Assembly: GCA_945643635.1 (NCBI GenBank)
Contig: CALZFC010000143.1
Span: forward strand, 256,001 to 320,000
Direction of reading: 5' to 3'
From: Allodiplogaster sudhausi
Taxonomy: Eukaryota; Nematoda; Chromadorea; Rhabditida; Diplogasteridae
DNA length: 64,000 bases
Shown: in pieces, positions 54,938 through 64,000 of the stretch
How the letters are laid out: each line of letters starts with the position of its first letter
How positions within the stretch are numbered: the first letter of the stretch is position 1
Notes under the pieces: generated by a model
Database searches by the model: none
Told to the model about the DNA's origin: nothing
What the model saw: the letters and a program-made list of their open reading frames with translations, nothing else
Made by a program: the position numbers and the translations under genes

Positions 54938-55657
54938 CTTCGCACTGTTTGCTGACAGTGTTTTCTTCTTGAGATCCTCGACAGCTGACCTCATCCAGCT
55001 GGTCTTGCTCTGCAGTTCCAAGATTTTCTCCTTGGCGAGCATGTTGACGGGGACATCCATCTCGTTGGCAGAGAGCCACAGAGTTCTCTTGGTTGTTGTC
55101 TTGATGGTCTTCGGCTCCTTCATTTCGTCCGGGGTGTAACGCGACAGTGCGTCTGCGATGTTGTTCTCCCTCCCCAGCCGGTATTTGATCGTCATGTTGT
55201 ACTCCATCAGACTCATCTGGTATCTAGCTAGGCGGCCTTCGAGGTAATTTCTCTTGTGGAGAGCCTCGAGTGGCCGATGGTCGACAATTGCTTGGCAGGG
55301 CACTCCAAGAATGTATATTCTGAACTTATTGGTTGCGAAGACGAGCGCGAAAGCTTCCGCTTCGATGGGAGGGTAGTTTCCCTCGGCTCCGATCAACTTC
55401 CTGCTTGCATATGCAATTGGCCTCGGCAGATTCGTGTCTCTAGCGCTCTGGAGTAGCGGTGCTCCGATGGCGATGGATGATGCGTCGCTCTCGATGATGA
55501 ATGGGCGACCTGGAAGTGGAGCTGCAATCACGAGTGATGTTGAGATGGAGTTCTTGAGTTGAAGAAACGAGCGTTCATGTTCGTCAGTCCAGCAGAAGTC
55601 TTCGTCCTTCTTGGTCAGTTCGTGAAGTAGGGGACGATCTGTGCGTCCTCCTCTCAA
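54938..55657 (-). pseudogene. Ty3/Gypsy reverse transcriptase/RNase H fragment
   Basis: Open minus frame of 240 codons: FCWTDEHERSFLQLKNSI, the RT thumb to RNase H connection, then IIESDASSIAIGAPLLQ, IEAEAFALV, VDHRPLEAL and YRLGRENNIADALSR. The RNase H acidic residues (D, E, D) are present. The RT palm with its YxDD motif is missing. Upstream it fuses with a gag piece (55930-55658), and downstream it is interrupted by the nested element. Confidence 0.9.
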
Positions 55658-55930
55658 GACTTACAGCGCCACAAACTTGGCAGTGGCGACAGAAGGCAAC
55701 AAGGCTTGAAGGTGATCTGCGAGACGATAATTGAAGTCTCAGAACAATTCCTTGAGAGAGTTGTACGGTTCGAGCTGTCCTGCTGGATTCCTATGAATTT
55801 TTTCATCTTGGCCGGCGCCGAGAAGCGGCTGGTGGAGTCGGTTGTCTTTTGTCGACCTCTTCAGAGACGTCGTCAGCAGCGAGTAGTGACGGGTGACAGG
55901 CTAATCGGCTCTATTCTAGTGTAGGCGTCA
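55658..55930 (-). pseudogene. Gag fragment fused to the RNase H segment
   Basis: The + strand words TTGGCAGTGGCGACAGAAGG and CAACAAGGCTTGAAGGTG match the gag copies at 50230 and 57420. The gag frame contains a stop just before joining the RNase H frame (LRGG/RTDRPLLHEL). A deletion therefore removed protease and most of RT between gag and RNase H. Confidence 0.7.
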
Positions 55931-56120
55931 AATCGAATTATAGGCGTCCCATGGAAAATAAAGGCGTCCCATAGAAAATCTAGGCGTCCCAAATATTTAT
56001 AGGCGTCCGAAGGATTTACAGGCGTGCCATCGGAAATATAGGCATCCCAAAAAAATATAGGCGTCCCATAAATATTTGGGCGTCCGAAAAATTTATAGGC
56101 GTCCGATAACTTAAAAGTGA
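55920..56120 (-). repeat. Minisatellite, about 20 bp unit, nine or so copies, with open frame
   Basis: Units of the form TAGGCGTCCCATAGAAAATC vary in the AT-rich half (TAGGCGTCC is the constant core). The minus strand stays open through the whole array. It reads repeated DAYKFFGRP / GTPI-like peptides (SDAYKFFGRPNIYGTPI, SDAYKYLGRL). Confidence 0.8.
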
Positions 56121-56298
56121 CAAAACAAAAATTCATTTGTTCCAGACAGTCGAAACACATAGCTTCGTTCCTTATCAGTCCGTAGGTTGAGAGAAACTTG
56201 AGTGTTTTCTCAGTGCCTTCGGCAGTATCGTCTTCTCCAATGTAGTTATTCAAAGTTTTCGTTGTAATTTCAGGCAGAAGAAGGAGATCATCAGTCAC
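56110..56298 (-). pseudogene. Fragment resembling the zinc-binding start of an ISXO2-like transposase
   Basis: Minus strand: TLKFLSTYGLIRNEAMC, FDCLEQMNF, then the minisatellite. Nematode ISXO2/IS1595-like transposases have a similar line: a FLxxHGLI-type helix, C..C zinc ligands, then a basic segment. Only this part is present and the match is by eye, so the assignment is weak. It could equally be the end of an unrelated host gene. Confidence 0.3.
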
Positions 56299-56389
56299 TC
56301 GTGGGGATTCATTCTCGAGAATGGATTTCCGAGATCGCGGCGCACCAAGCTAAATCTCATGGGTAAACAATGAGAAAAATGAATAAATA

Positions 56390-56697
56390 TCACACCGCCA
56401 CTGATTCATCCTCGAGCAGTTCCTGTTGTTCACAAATTCCCAGAAAATATCCGCAAATTGTCCCTTCGGTCATATTATTGTGCAGGCAGTCGACAATCGC
56501 CTGAAGCCTATCAGAGACGAGCCGCTTGCAAACCTGGAACGATTGGCCACATATGCCGTGGCTTCTTCATGTAATTACTAACTCCGGCACAAAAGACAGT
56601 TTCTTTGCTGAATACGTTGAGCTGATCTCTTCCTGCATCGACTCCCTGACTAGCTACCGTTTTGGCAATTCTCACCAGCTCCTTGCACTGTATACAG
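56390..56697 (-). pseudogene. Saposin B-domain gene remnant (two exons)
   Basis: Saposin-like proteins bind lipids or permeabilise membranes and are abundant in nematodes. Exon 56697-56583 starts after CATTGCAG and encodes CIQCKELVRIAKTVAS, then FSKETVFCAG, ending at GGA before GTTAGT. A 49 bp intron ending TTCCAG leads to exon 56533-56390: VCKRLVSDRLQAIVDC, NNMTEGTICGYFLGIC, then EDESVAV and a stop. The six-cysteine spacing (CxxC ... C ... C ... CxxxxxxC) fits the fold. No signal peptide or start is found between this and the gag fragment, so it looks like a host gene 3' end stranded among retroelements. Confidence 0.6.
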
Positions 56698-56758
56698 CTG
56701 CAATGATTCCGAATTCATTTAATTCAAATGGCTTTAAAAAAAACCGACTTAATACTGT

Positions 56759-57040
56759 TCAGTTGCGAAGATGACAGAGAGAAGTTCGTCGTATCTGTGG
56801 TTTCGGAGCGAAGTTGAAGCCGGCCGTCGTATCCTTGCAGTACCAGTCTTGGTCGTCGTTGTATGCAGTGCAGCACTGCCCCCAGAACCTCACCCGAGGG
56901 ATTTGGAGCTCAGTACTGGATTTAGTTTGTTTTTGCTCTTCTAACGGAAAGGAGATGAACTCACTAAACGTCGAGTGAGCCTTCTCCAATATCAGCCATG
57001 ACGCATCTGCCGTTCCAAATCCGGTGGCTCTTCCATTCAT
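56759..57040 (-). CDS. Open segment upstream of the saposin exons, unrecognised
   Basis: A minus frame of about 93 codons contains ASWLILEKAHSTFSEFI, FWGQCCTAYNDDQDWYC and FNFAPKPQ. It lies in the right place and orientation to be the preceding part of the saposin gene, but no GT donor gives the required phase. Composition is protein-like. It could be a 5' exon with an unseen border, or a separate fragment. Confidence 0.3.
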   Translation of the reverse strand: MNGRATGFGTADASWLILEKAHSTFSEFISFPLEEQKQTKSSTELQIPRVRFWGQCCTAYNDDQDWYCKDTTAGFNFAPKPQIRRTSLCHLRN

Positions 57041-57098
57041 CCGCCGGCCCGCACAATTGGCAACACTGGGATGGCTTGTAAACTCGCAAGCCGTCTTG

Positions 57099-57667
57099 TC
57101 AGTCGTGCTCCATTTCGTTATACTTCCGTTCTGCGAGGGCGCAGGTGAACACGAGCCTTACGACAAGCAGGTCATCGAGGTAGACAAATAGTCGAGCCTT
57201 CACTCGCTGCTTGATGTGCTGGACAGATTCGTGTGTTTGGCGGTATGCTTCGAGTTCGGTTTCGACCGCCAGGAGGTCTGCCGCGCTTCCTCCATGCTGG
57301 GGCTTCAGAGATAAGACGAATTCCTCCCAGTTGTCATCCGAGATGTTCTGACCATGAGCCTTGGAGCGCTCCTCTCCTCTCAAGGCTGACAGCGCCACGA
57401 ACTTGGCGATGGCGATGGAAGTCGACAAGGCTTGAAGGTGGTCCGCGAGCCTACAGTTGAAATCTCCGAGTGTTTCCTTCAGCGGGTTGTATGGCTCCAG
57501 CTGCAATGCTCGCTGAAGCCGTTGTTCTTCCAGCATGGCCTGCTGGATTCCGATGAATTGCTCCATCCTGGCCGATGAGGAGGGTCGGCTGATGGAGTCG
57601 GCCTTCGCTTGACGAAATCAGAGACGAAGTCAACGGCCGAAGTGACGCGGGTGAGACAGACTAACAA
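57099..57667 (-). pseudogene. Retroelement gag-like fragment, best-preserved copy
   Basis: Minus strand, from 57667 (VTSAVDFVSDFVKRRP) and, after a frameshift, 57566-57099: MEQFIGIQQAMLEEQRLQ, LGDFNCRLADHLQAL, IAKFVALSALRGEERSKA, DNWEEFVLSLKPQHG, ELEAYRQTHESVQHIKQ. It resembles the helical, zinc-knuckle-less gag segments of Ty3/Gypsy or BEL elements in nematodes. Truncated copies at 49866 and 55658. No downstream protease is joined to it. Confidence 0.65.
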
Positions 57668-58320
57668 TATTGATAATTATATGAGTGAAATGGAATGAAT
57701 AACAAAAAAATTTAAACAGTTATCTGGCAATTACTGCTAGACATATTTTGAGAATATTGGACTGTTCTCCGTGTGTAAAAAGACAGGGAGATTGGAAAAA
57801 GGAAAGCAAGAAACAAACTTTTGAACGTAAAATGAAACTAAGGAAATTTGGAAAAGTATTGTGTATGCATTATATGAAACAATGAAAAATAAATAAAAAT
57901 TGAATTTAAAACGAAAGGGAAAATTTAAAAAAATGTAAAAAGAAAACAGGCAATGGACAAGTTAATATTCTTAGTTACAAGTTAATATTCTTAGTTAGTT
58001 AGCCAGAATATAAGAGTTTTCCACCGGTTATATAATTTAATAGAATAAACACGGATTCTAATGCTATTTAATGAAAATTAGAATATTAACTTGTAACGGA
58101 TTTGTAGAGTTGCGGTGGCGGGTTAGTTGCAATGAAGAAGAGGAAGCTGCGTGACGGGTGGGGCAGACAGTGGGTGGGGCCTAATTAATGAGAGATATGG
58201 AGAGAGAGAAGATAGAAGATGGAAAGGAAGATATATGTACATAGCTAGATCGAGATTGTTGACGATTATTCTGTGCCAGCTGGGCTGGTTGGTATGGTTG
58301 GAGGCAGCTGCGAGAGTATA
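57640..58320. repeat. Retroelement-derived repeat, copy 2 (pairs with 50490-51180)
   Basis: Same sequence order as 50490-51180. It has a small local duplication of GTTAATATTCTTAGTTA at 57960-57996 not seen in the other copy. Confidence 0.75.
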
Positions 58321-58426
58321 TGAGATGTGAAATGCATAAGATACATATGAGATAGGTTGAGTGAGAGAGAGAAAGACAGAAAAAGTGGCTCTCGATTGTT
58401 TACTCTGTGTGCCTTCTGTAGAAAGG

Positions 58427-58653
58427 CAGTGCCGCCTAAAGCACTGCCATCCTATCTGACCACAATTATGTGCAAGATTCCCACCTGGTAATGTTCCTCC
58501 CGTGGTGTGGTAGGTGAGACGGTGATCGGCAAGCCTTCCTCGAGCCGTGCTGGTGTCCACTCTCTCTCCCGAAGGGGCGGAGCGAAGAGGGGAAGAGAGT
58601 GTGTATGGCCGTTGAGCGGCCGGGATGGTATGTGTGTGCGCGGGATTCAACAT
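58427..58653 (-). mobile_element. Solo LTR, same family as 52597-52832, diverged
   Basis: Starts TGTAGAAAGGCAGTGCCGCC and ends GCGCGGGATTCAACA, with CTCCCGAAGGGGCGGAGCG in the middle. It shares the block order and both ends with the LTR at 52597. No clear target duplication. Confidence 0.7.
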
Positions 58654-58659
58654 AGAAGA

Positions 58660-59848
58660 TGTAAATGTTATGAATACAATCGAAAGTCTAGAATAAGTGT
58701 TGGTATATGTCTATAGTTATAGCTGGTAGCTTATATGTAGCACCACTATTTAAAAAATTGTAAACGGTACCAGTGAAGCGTAGTGGAAGCTAACTGCGCA
58801 GATTGAGAACGGAGGTAGATGAAGTGAAGGAGAAGTATACGGTAGGAGAATTAAATACAGGAAGAGTGTATATGTATGAAGAGGGAAGTTTAGGGGTTAC
58901 TTGGTTGGCGATCTGCTATCAGGATGTAAGAGAGGGAGGGAACTTGGGCTTGATTTGGAGCGGACTGACGACGAGGGCGGGGCTTCAGGGTAAAGAAGAG
59001 AGGGAAGAAAGGGCAGAGTAAAAGAGATGAAAGAGAGAACGCCATCGGCTGTTTACAGTGTTGCTCTTGTTATGCTCAAAGAGATGTGAGATGCAGATCA
59101 GCATTCGGTCGGATTCAAGATTATCAATCAAGGCTGTGTATGTGTGACAGCTGGTGTTCGGAAGGAAAGAGGGCAGATTTCATCGGATAGAAAATGTGAA
59201 TGAGAGAAAAGATTCAGTGGGAGGAAGAGTTGAGAGATAAAGACAGAGTGGAAATGATGAATAATTTGTTTTCTAGTTGCGCTCTCTGAGTTGGAGAGCA
59301 TTTGTGATATGTGTCACGAACGGATACGTCCTGACACTCATAAACAGAGATTGCGATCTTGCCCTATCTAATACGAAGGGAGGAGAGAGAGAAGCGATAC
59401 TTTAGTGCGCCTGGCAGAGAGAGAGATATGTATGTGGGGAGCGAGGGTAGAGAGATAAGGGGAAGGAAGAATGGAAGAGAGCGAGAAAGAGTGAGAGAGA
59501 CGATGAGACCAGTGCTGCATAGGAACAATAGGATTTATAGAGCGGGCGCTTAAGAGGAAAAGAGATCAGAATACAGCACTGGCAGCACGATCGAAAAAGG
59601 CTTAGGCAGAATGATCAAGCACATAATTACAAAGGACTCAAGTCAGTGTGGTTGCGCCACTTTTACCTCTGCGTCAGCACCCTTATTGCGCAATCTACCA
59701 GGCTGACTATTAGGGAGATAAAGTGTTGTCACCTAGTCCCAGTCCCTTACTTCGTTTGCCTATCCTAGATTTGGGAATAGAGGGAATTTGGTGGAGACAG
59801 AAGGCGGTAGCGCATTCCCGGGGTCCCGCATACCTACCTACTGCAGGA

Positions 59849-59850
<2 letters not shown>
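58660..59850. repeat. Dispersed retroelement-derived repeat, copy 2 (pairs with 48350-49865)
   Basis: See the pair at 48350. Here it follows the solo LTR directly and ends at an AT microsatellite where the other copy continues with AGATTTCGAATCTGC. Confidence 0.65.
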
Positions 59851-59932
<82 letters not shown>

Positions 59933-59942
59933 ATACATATGT
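59849..59942. repeat. AT microsatellite
   Basis: About 75 bp of almost uninterrupted (AT)n followed by GTATGTATATACATATGTG. The tyrosine/isoleucine frames across it are repeat artefacts. Confidence 0.95.
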
Positions 59943-60079
59943 GTCCGTATCCACATGTAGAATAAGTGGCCGCAAGAAATTAAAGTTGTAAAAAAAATGT
60001 CGACTTGAAGGACGGCTCCTTGGTCGCTCGTGGGAGTATGTGTTGAGCTGGCTCTTGTCTCTTTTTCAATCAGAGCCAC

Positions 60080-60596
60080 TGGGCGGAGTTTTTTCTTCTA
60101 TTCCTTGACCAGTGATTGTGTGCGTCACTCTTTACTCGAAGGAAAACAGTTCCGTGAGAGGAAGAGGTAACAGGCAGCTTGTTATCAACAGCCGCTATGT
60201 AATATTCACACCAGTTGTCCACGTGAGCTTTGCCTTCCGGGTTGCTAGTTAGCTGCTATTGCCCCGGTTGTTGGCCATATGGCGGAAGAGTAAGATTCGC
60301 GGATCTTTGGCTTGCCGAGAGTGATAGAGGTTGCTGTTGTTATCGAGAGACTTGGAGGGATAGAGAGTGAGAGAGACGCAGTTGTTCCGAAATGCGTAAG
60401 CAGATCCGTTGTTATTCTGACGAGAGGTGAGAGAGCGTATGTGTGTTGATGTGTCGAGAAGAATGCAAGGAAGAGAAGGGGAAGAAAATATGTATACAGC
60501 AAGAAGAATGTAAGGGGTCGAGATGCATAAATGTATGTTTTTTTTCCTTTGTAGAATATTAATGAGCTTAGTAGTTAATGAGTAGAGCTACTGGTG
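60080..60596 (-). other. Retroelement-derived sequence without an intact frame
   Basis: Around 60240-60100 the minus strand reads NPEGKAHVDNWCEYYI and AAVDNKLPVTSSS, which could be gag- or RT-derived. The remainder up to the Pol C terminus at 60597 shows no feature that I can support. Confidence 0.3.
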
Positions 60597-60911
60597 TTAG
60601 TAATAGTAGTTGTCGTCGTTCCTCTTCTGTCTCTGCTGTCGGTTCGATTGTCTTGTGGCAGCTAGCGTTTCCTTTTTTTGTCGCTTTGCTTGTCTGTCTT
60701 CTTTAGTTCTTTCGGGTCCTTGTTCTCCCGCATTAAACAGTCCTTCCGTTTCTCGTCGGTTGTATTTTCTGACGTTATCCTTGTGCCATTTGGCAAATAC
60801 ATTAGGGCGGACTTCGACAGTAACCTTGCTTCCGTCCGTGTGGACTACTCGTGCTGGTCGTGAAGAGCGTTCCGCCAGCTTGTTCGCTCGAGGTGCACCC
60901 CGAAGGAGCAC
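60597..60911 (-). pseudogene. Retroelement Pol C-terminal domain, element at right edge
   Basis: Minus frame: RSSRPARVVHTDGSKVTVE, FAKWHKDNVRKYNRRE, then a Lys/Arg/Gln-rich tail ending NDDNYYY. It corresponds to the tail after integrase. HKDNVR.Y matches the remnant at 53300. Together with 60976-61640 it belongs to one older minus-strand element. Confidence 0.7.
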
Positions 60912-60975
60912 CTCGTCGTTCTCCTGAATTTCGATATTTGTTGTCGTATTCGGTCTTCTGGCTCTCCAGAGCGTT

Positions 60976-61640
60976 CTATATATGCATCCGTGCTGCCTTC
61001 CAGCATTCTTCGTGTCGCTTTTGATGTTCGACTTCTTTCATTGTACGTTTCCGAAATGGCGTGTTCAGTTTTCTGTCCTCCGTCAGAACTGGTTCTCGTT
61101 CATAAAGAATTTTGAATGGCGACGCCTTCGTCGTCGTGTGTCTCATAGAGTTGATGATGAATGCTGTGTTCGAGATGAACAAATCCCAATCTGCTCGTCC
61201 CCTGCGTAGGGTGCGAGCGCCTCTTCCAGAGTTCTGATAGCTCACTCTGCTAGTCCGTTTTCTCTGTGACGGTATGGTGTTGACGTGTCGTGCTCAATGT
61301 CGAGCTTCTTCATTGCGTCCTCGAATTCGCTGGACACGAGATTCGCTCCTCTGTCCGCTATCAGCTTTTGTGGGATTCCATGGACGTGGCAGACGCGCTT
61401 GATGAATGCTTCGACGATCGTTTTTGATGTCTGGTCTGCCAGGGGCTCTGCGACGAGCTACGTTGAAAAGGCGTCGACGAATACCGAAATATAACGATAT
61501 CCGCGATTTGTCTCAGGGAACGGGCAAGCGATGTCAAGATGAATGCGTTCCATTGGTCGTGCGGGGATCTCGAATTCTCAGAGCGGCTCGTGGCCGCAGT
61601 CATTTCGGATGACCGTCAGCTTCTGACAACTGATCGCAGG
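60976..61640 (-). pseudogene. Ty3/Gypsy integrase, broken
   Basis: On the minus strand the core shows a zinc-finger remnant (YIRTCDQ). It then has the D, D, E triad in MERIHLDIACPF, KLIADRGANLVSSEF and RHRENGLAE. Two in-frame stops (after VDAFST, and after NGLAE) and a frameshift before RADWDLFISNTAF show that it is inactive. The C-terminal part 61245-60976 stays open (ASPFKILYEREPVL, VEHQKRHEECWKAARMHI). RT is missing between this and gag. Confidence 0.85.
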
Positions 61641-61763
61641 TGCGGATGTAATTGGCGATATTGGCTGACATGGCTGATGCACTTTAAGAAATTGGAGGTC
61701 TTTTATTGTCCGTTTAGAGGAGAGGTCGTCATCCGGAAGATTGAGTCTTGTGTCCGATTGGTG

Positions 61764-61951
61764 TGTAGCGGAAAACGCGCATAATGATGATGCTTTATTC
61801 TTTAGTTACAGATGTTATACATAAGACGGGGAATGAGGGGGAACCCCGTGGCGGAGAGCCGCCGTCTCTCGCTGATCTTCTTCTCACCACTGCTCTCCCC
61901 CTCCACTCCCAGGGCCCCGCCTCTAGCCGGGCGGGTCCTGGGAGCATAACA
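61764..61951 (-). mobile_element. LTR-like insertion at the end of a gag frame
   Basis: Minus strand: TGTTATGCTCCCAGGACC at the left end, an AATAAAG polyadenylation-like signal (near 61797), TTATGCGCG, ending GCTACA. The same family as the solo LTR at 49981-50215 (GACCCGCCC, GGCGCGGCCC/GGCGGGGCCC). The exact outer boundary and target duplication are not certain here. Confidence 0.6.
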
Positions 61952-62340
61952 GTTGGGTAGGCATCGTCGATGAAACGGTTGACCTGTTTGGCGAAGTCTT
62001 CCACGGTAGCTGTTCCTTGGCCGAGGGTTGATAGCTTTGACCTCGCCACTGTTGTGAATTCCGGTTCCTTTAGCACTTGGATAAGCGCTTCAATCACCGC
62101 GATCAGCTGGCCTCCTCCCACGATGCCTCTATCGATCTTGTTGTAGACGCGGCGAATTTGCGTCGGCAGTAGACATGCGAGGATGTTGATCGCGTCGGCC
62201 TCGCTGAGCTCATTCAGCGTCATGTAGTCATTGAACCGGATGCAGAATTCGTTGATCGACTCGGCCTCCGGGTCGTATTTCGGAGGCAGTTTCTCGGGAA
62301 TGTGACATGTGCTTGGGTGAGTTGGCGCCAGATCTCTGCT
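61952..62340 (-). pseudogene. Ty3/Gypsy gag fragment
   Basis: Minus frame: KLPPKYDPEAESINEFCI, RFNDYMTLNELSEADAIN, ILACLLPTQIRRVYNKID, TTVARSKLSTLGQGTATV, FAKQVNRFIDDAYPT. It is a typical retrotransposon gag capsid region with the F..Y......... L......L...... pattern. It is open until the LTR-like insertion at 61951 takes over the reading frame. Protease and RT do not follow; integrase sequence does. Confidence 0.75.
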
Positions 62341-62538
62341 ACGCGTGGAGAGGAGAGTGTTCACGAGTAGGTAGAGAGAGAGAGAAAGCAAGGAGCATCT
62401 GAGGCAGTGTGAGCTGAGCTGTTCTAAGGAAGGCCGCGTTTGCGTCAGCCGGCGCAACTGTTCGACTATAGTCGGAATGCCGAATGATAGAGAACAAAAG
62501 TCGACTGATCATAGGATTGTGTACACAGAACACAGATA

Positions 62539-62555
62539 CAGAGAGAGAGAGAGAG

Positions 62556-62592
<37 letters not shown>
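62539..62592. repeat. GA microsatellite
   Basis: GA repeats with a single AAAAA interruption. The surrounding 62600-63000 is AT-rich with no supported gene. Confidence 0.9.
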
Positions 62593-62594
<2 letters not shown>

Positions 62595-63184
62595 CGGCGA
62601 GAGAATCGGTGAATAGAAATGGTGTAATAGTAATGTAGTCGATTTTTCTATTTCTGGTAAATTAAGAGAGAAATTGCGGAGGAGGATAGAATTAAAAGAA
62701 ATGTAAATGAAACACAGATTTAGATAAAAGAAATTCGCGCTTAGAGTTCTTGCATACATTAGTGATTTATGCAGCATGAGATGACAGATACTGCGAAAAT
62801 GGTGCGCCTCCTGCTCTCCGGACTTTATGCGATCGGGAAATTGGATTATTTAAAAACCGAAAAGACCATTTAGGAAAGAAAGAAAAATTAATAAAAGAAA
62901 ATAAATTATAATATGTTCCGGGCGCTCCGGGAGTTGGAGATAGGGGACTGGCGGCTTTAAAGATATTATTTATAAATATGTACATACATTCACACCCAGT
63001 TCTGGTGGTGTAGCGGATGAGATGGTGCGAAAATTCTGAAGCTGAGGTGAGGAACCCTGGGTACCCGAATTATTCAGTGGATGCGGCGTTTGTGGTTTTT
63101 TTCTACGGGCTCTATGGGAAGGAGGCTCTAATAAAATAGAGAGAGAAAAACATTTATAGTGCGCGAGCTAATTAAATGTTTTTC

Positions 63185-63333
63185 TCTAAAGCCTGACCTC
63201 TCATCTAGTTCTAATAATGTGCGTAATGCCGACCTGATATGATGCCTCCTAGCCGTTGGTCGGTGCTCGGTCCAGCCGTCCTGTAGTCGTGCAGAGCCCC
63301 TCTCTGGCTCCCCCTCTCAAGAGAAGAGGACAT

Positions 63334-63389
<56 letters not shown>

Positions 63390-63415
63390 AGCCCTTTGAG
63401 CGGCCGATGGTAGAT
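63185..63415 (-). mobile_element. LTR-like sequence of the 52597 family with a GA expansion
   Basis: Contains CTAAAGCCTGACCTCTCATC, TAATAATGTG, GCCGACCTGAT, GGTCGGTGCTCGG, CCGTCCTGTAGTCGTGCAGA and CCCCTCTCTGG in the LTR order. The middle is replaced by about 55 bp of GA repeat (63333-63387), then GAGCGGCCGATGG. The left end is not preserved. Confidence 0.65.
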
Positions 63416-63968
63416 ATGCAAATGTTGTGTGCTCCGTCGTATCTGACGGGCGCACTGAGCATCAATCTTGACCTAGTTGGTGGCAGTGGGGCAGCTACGA
63501 GAAGAAAGTGCATGAGGGAGACAACGAGAGAGGGAGAGAGAGAGAAGAGTGTACGAGAGAAAGAAAGAGAGAAAAGAGTGCACGAGAGAAAGAAAAAGAG
63601 AAAAGAGTGCACGAGAGAAAGAAAGACTGCTTAGACCAAGTGCCTTCTACTGCCTGCTGGCTGATATTCAAATATCGAGACCGGTTGCCATCGGCTACGC
63701 CCACGGGCTATCAATAAAGGCGAGCAATGTAGAGAGAGAGAGAGAGAGACAGAGAGCGTGAGGAAGAAACGAACGAAAATATGTACAAACAGTAAAATAT
63801 GTGAAATATATTTAAATAAGAGAAGATGCGAGAGCCTAGTGCTGCCAACAAAGAGAAATAGGAATAACACGAAACAGCGCTGGTTGCTTTTCTTTATGAG
63901 ATAAATTGTTTTTAGTAAACAAAATAAAAACTAGTCTGCATGTTCCTTTTGCGCCTGCGGCAAGAATG
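63416..63968. repeat. Internal sequence of an LTR element continuing beyond the window
   Basis: It resembles 51090-51400: ATCTGACGGGCGCACTGAGC, ATCAATCTTGACCTAGTTGG, then GCCTGCTGGCTGATATTCAA and AACAGCGCTGGTTGC. It sits left of a primer binding site, as the 1 kb repeat does in the nested element, so it is probably the leader region. GA-rich open frames are artefacts. Confidence 0.6.
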
Positions 63969-64000
63969 CTCGACCACGGTCATCCATGTAAGAACCTAGA
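63969..64000 (-). other. Primer binding site and start of a 5' LTR cut by the window edge
   Basis: The + strand ends ...CATCCA then TGTAAGAACCTAGA. On the minus strand this is an LTR end (CTTACA) followed by TGGATGACCGTGGTCGAG (63986-63969), a primer-binding-site-like sequence different from the one at 54572. Confidence 0.6.

Noticed and set aside
59788..60079. Tyrosine/isoleucine-rich frames on both strands
   Set aside because: They are translations of the AT microsatellite at 59849-59942.
63407..63761. Glu/Arg/Lys-rich + frames near the right edge
   Set aside because: GA-rich repeat of a retroelement leader. No start context and no conservation in the related copy at 51100.

Overview
The window is eukaryotic and reads as an animal, most likely nematode, chromosome segment. 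Genes are split into many short exons by introns ending in TTTCAG or TTGCAG. The gene families (a nematode-type receptor guanylate cyclase, a MAO-like flavin amine oxidase, a VAP/MSP-domain protein, a UDP-glucuronosyltransferase, a DEG/ENaC channel) and a short run resembling degenerate TTAGGC telomere repeat point the same way. I cannot name the species. All exon models are hand-made from motif, frame and splice-site agreement, with no transcript support.

Left half (1-33.9 kb): a tandem segmental duplication. Unit 1 carries a guanylate cyclase receptor (3' part, 16-6070), an amine oxidase (11565-15969, 15 exons, 552 aa) and a VAP-like protein (16517-17987, 6 exons, 200 aa), all on +. Unit 2 repeats the same order: a full-span guanylate cyclase (19183-26421), the oxidase (28895-33113) and a VAP 5' fragment (33595-33805). 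The spacer between cyclase and oxidase differs. In unit 1 it holds a 4.7 kb block with one or two minus-strand cysteine-rich membrane-protein genes, flanked by two decayed copies of a VAP exon. In unit 2 it holds a shorter stretch with a 288 bp tandem duplication. Unit 2 shows decay: a 7 bp frame-breaking deletion and a 560 bp exon-fusing deletion in the cyclase, a lost splice donor in the oxidase, and VAP cut off by a LINE fragment.

Middle (33.9-46.2 kb): two nearly identical LINE 3' fragments of about 1 kb in inverted orientation enclose 10 kb. That interval contains a UDP-glucuronosyltransferase lacking its 5' end (+, 34894-37178) and an apparently complete DEG/ENaC channel gene (-, 44430-37686) with a Ser/Thr-rich, mucin-like insertion in its extracellular domain. 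A small uncharacterised minus-strand gene follows (47720-46315).

Right quarter (48.1-64 kb): a graveyard of Ty3/Gypsy-like LTR elements, mostly on the minus strand: repeated gag fragments, reverse transcriptase/RNase H, a broken integrase, solo LTRs, and one short element nested inside the pol gene of another with a 4 bp target duplication. Between them lie a saposin-domain gene remnant and a minisatellite with a long open frame.

The protein genes do not form one pathway. Receptor cyclase and DEG/ENaC are sensory or neuronal membrane proteins, MAO and UGT are metabolic or detoxifying enzymes, and VAP is an ER tethering protein. Their grouping is explained by duplication and transposon-driven rearrangement.
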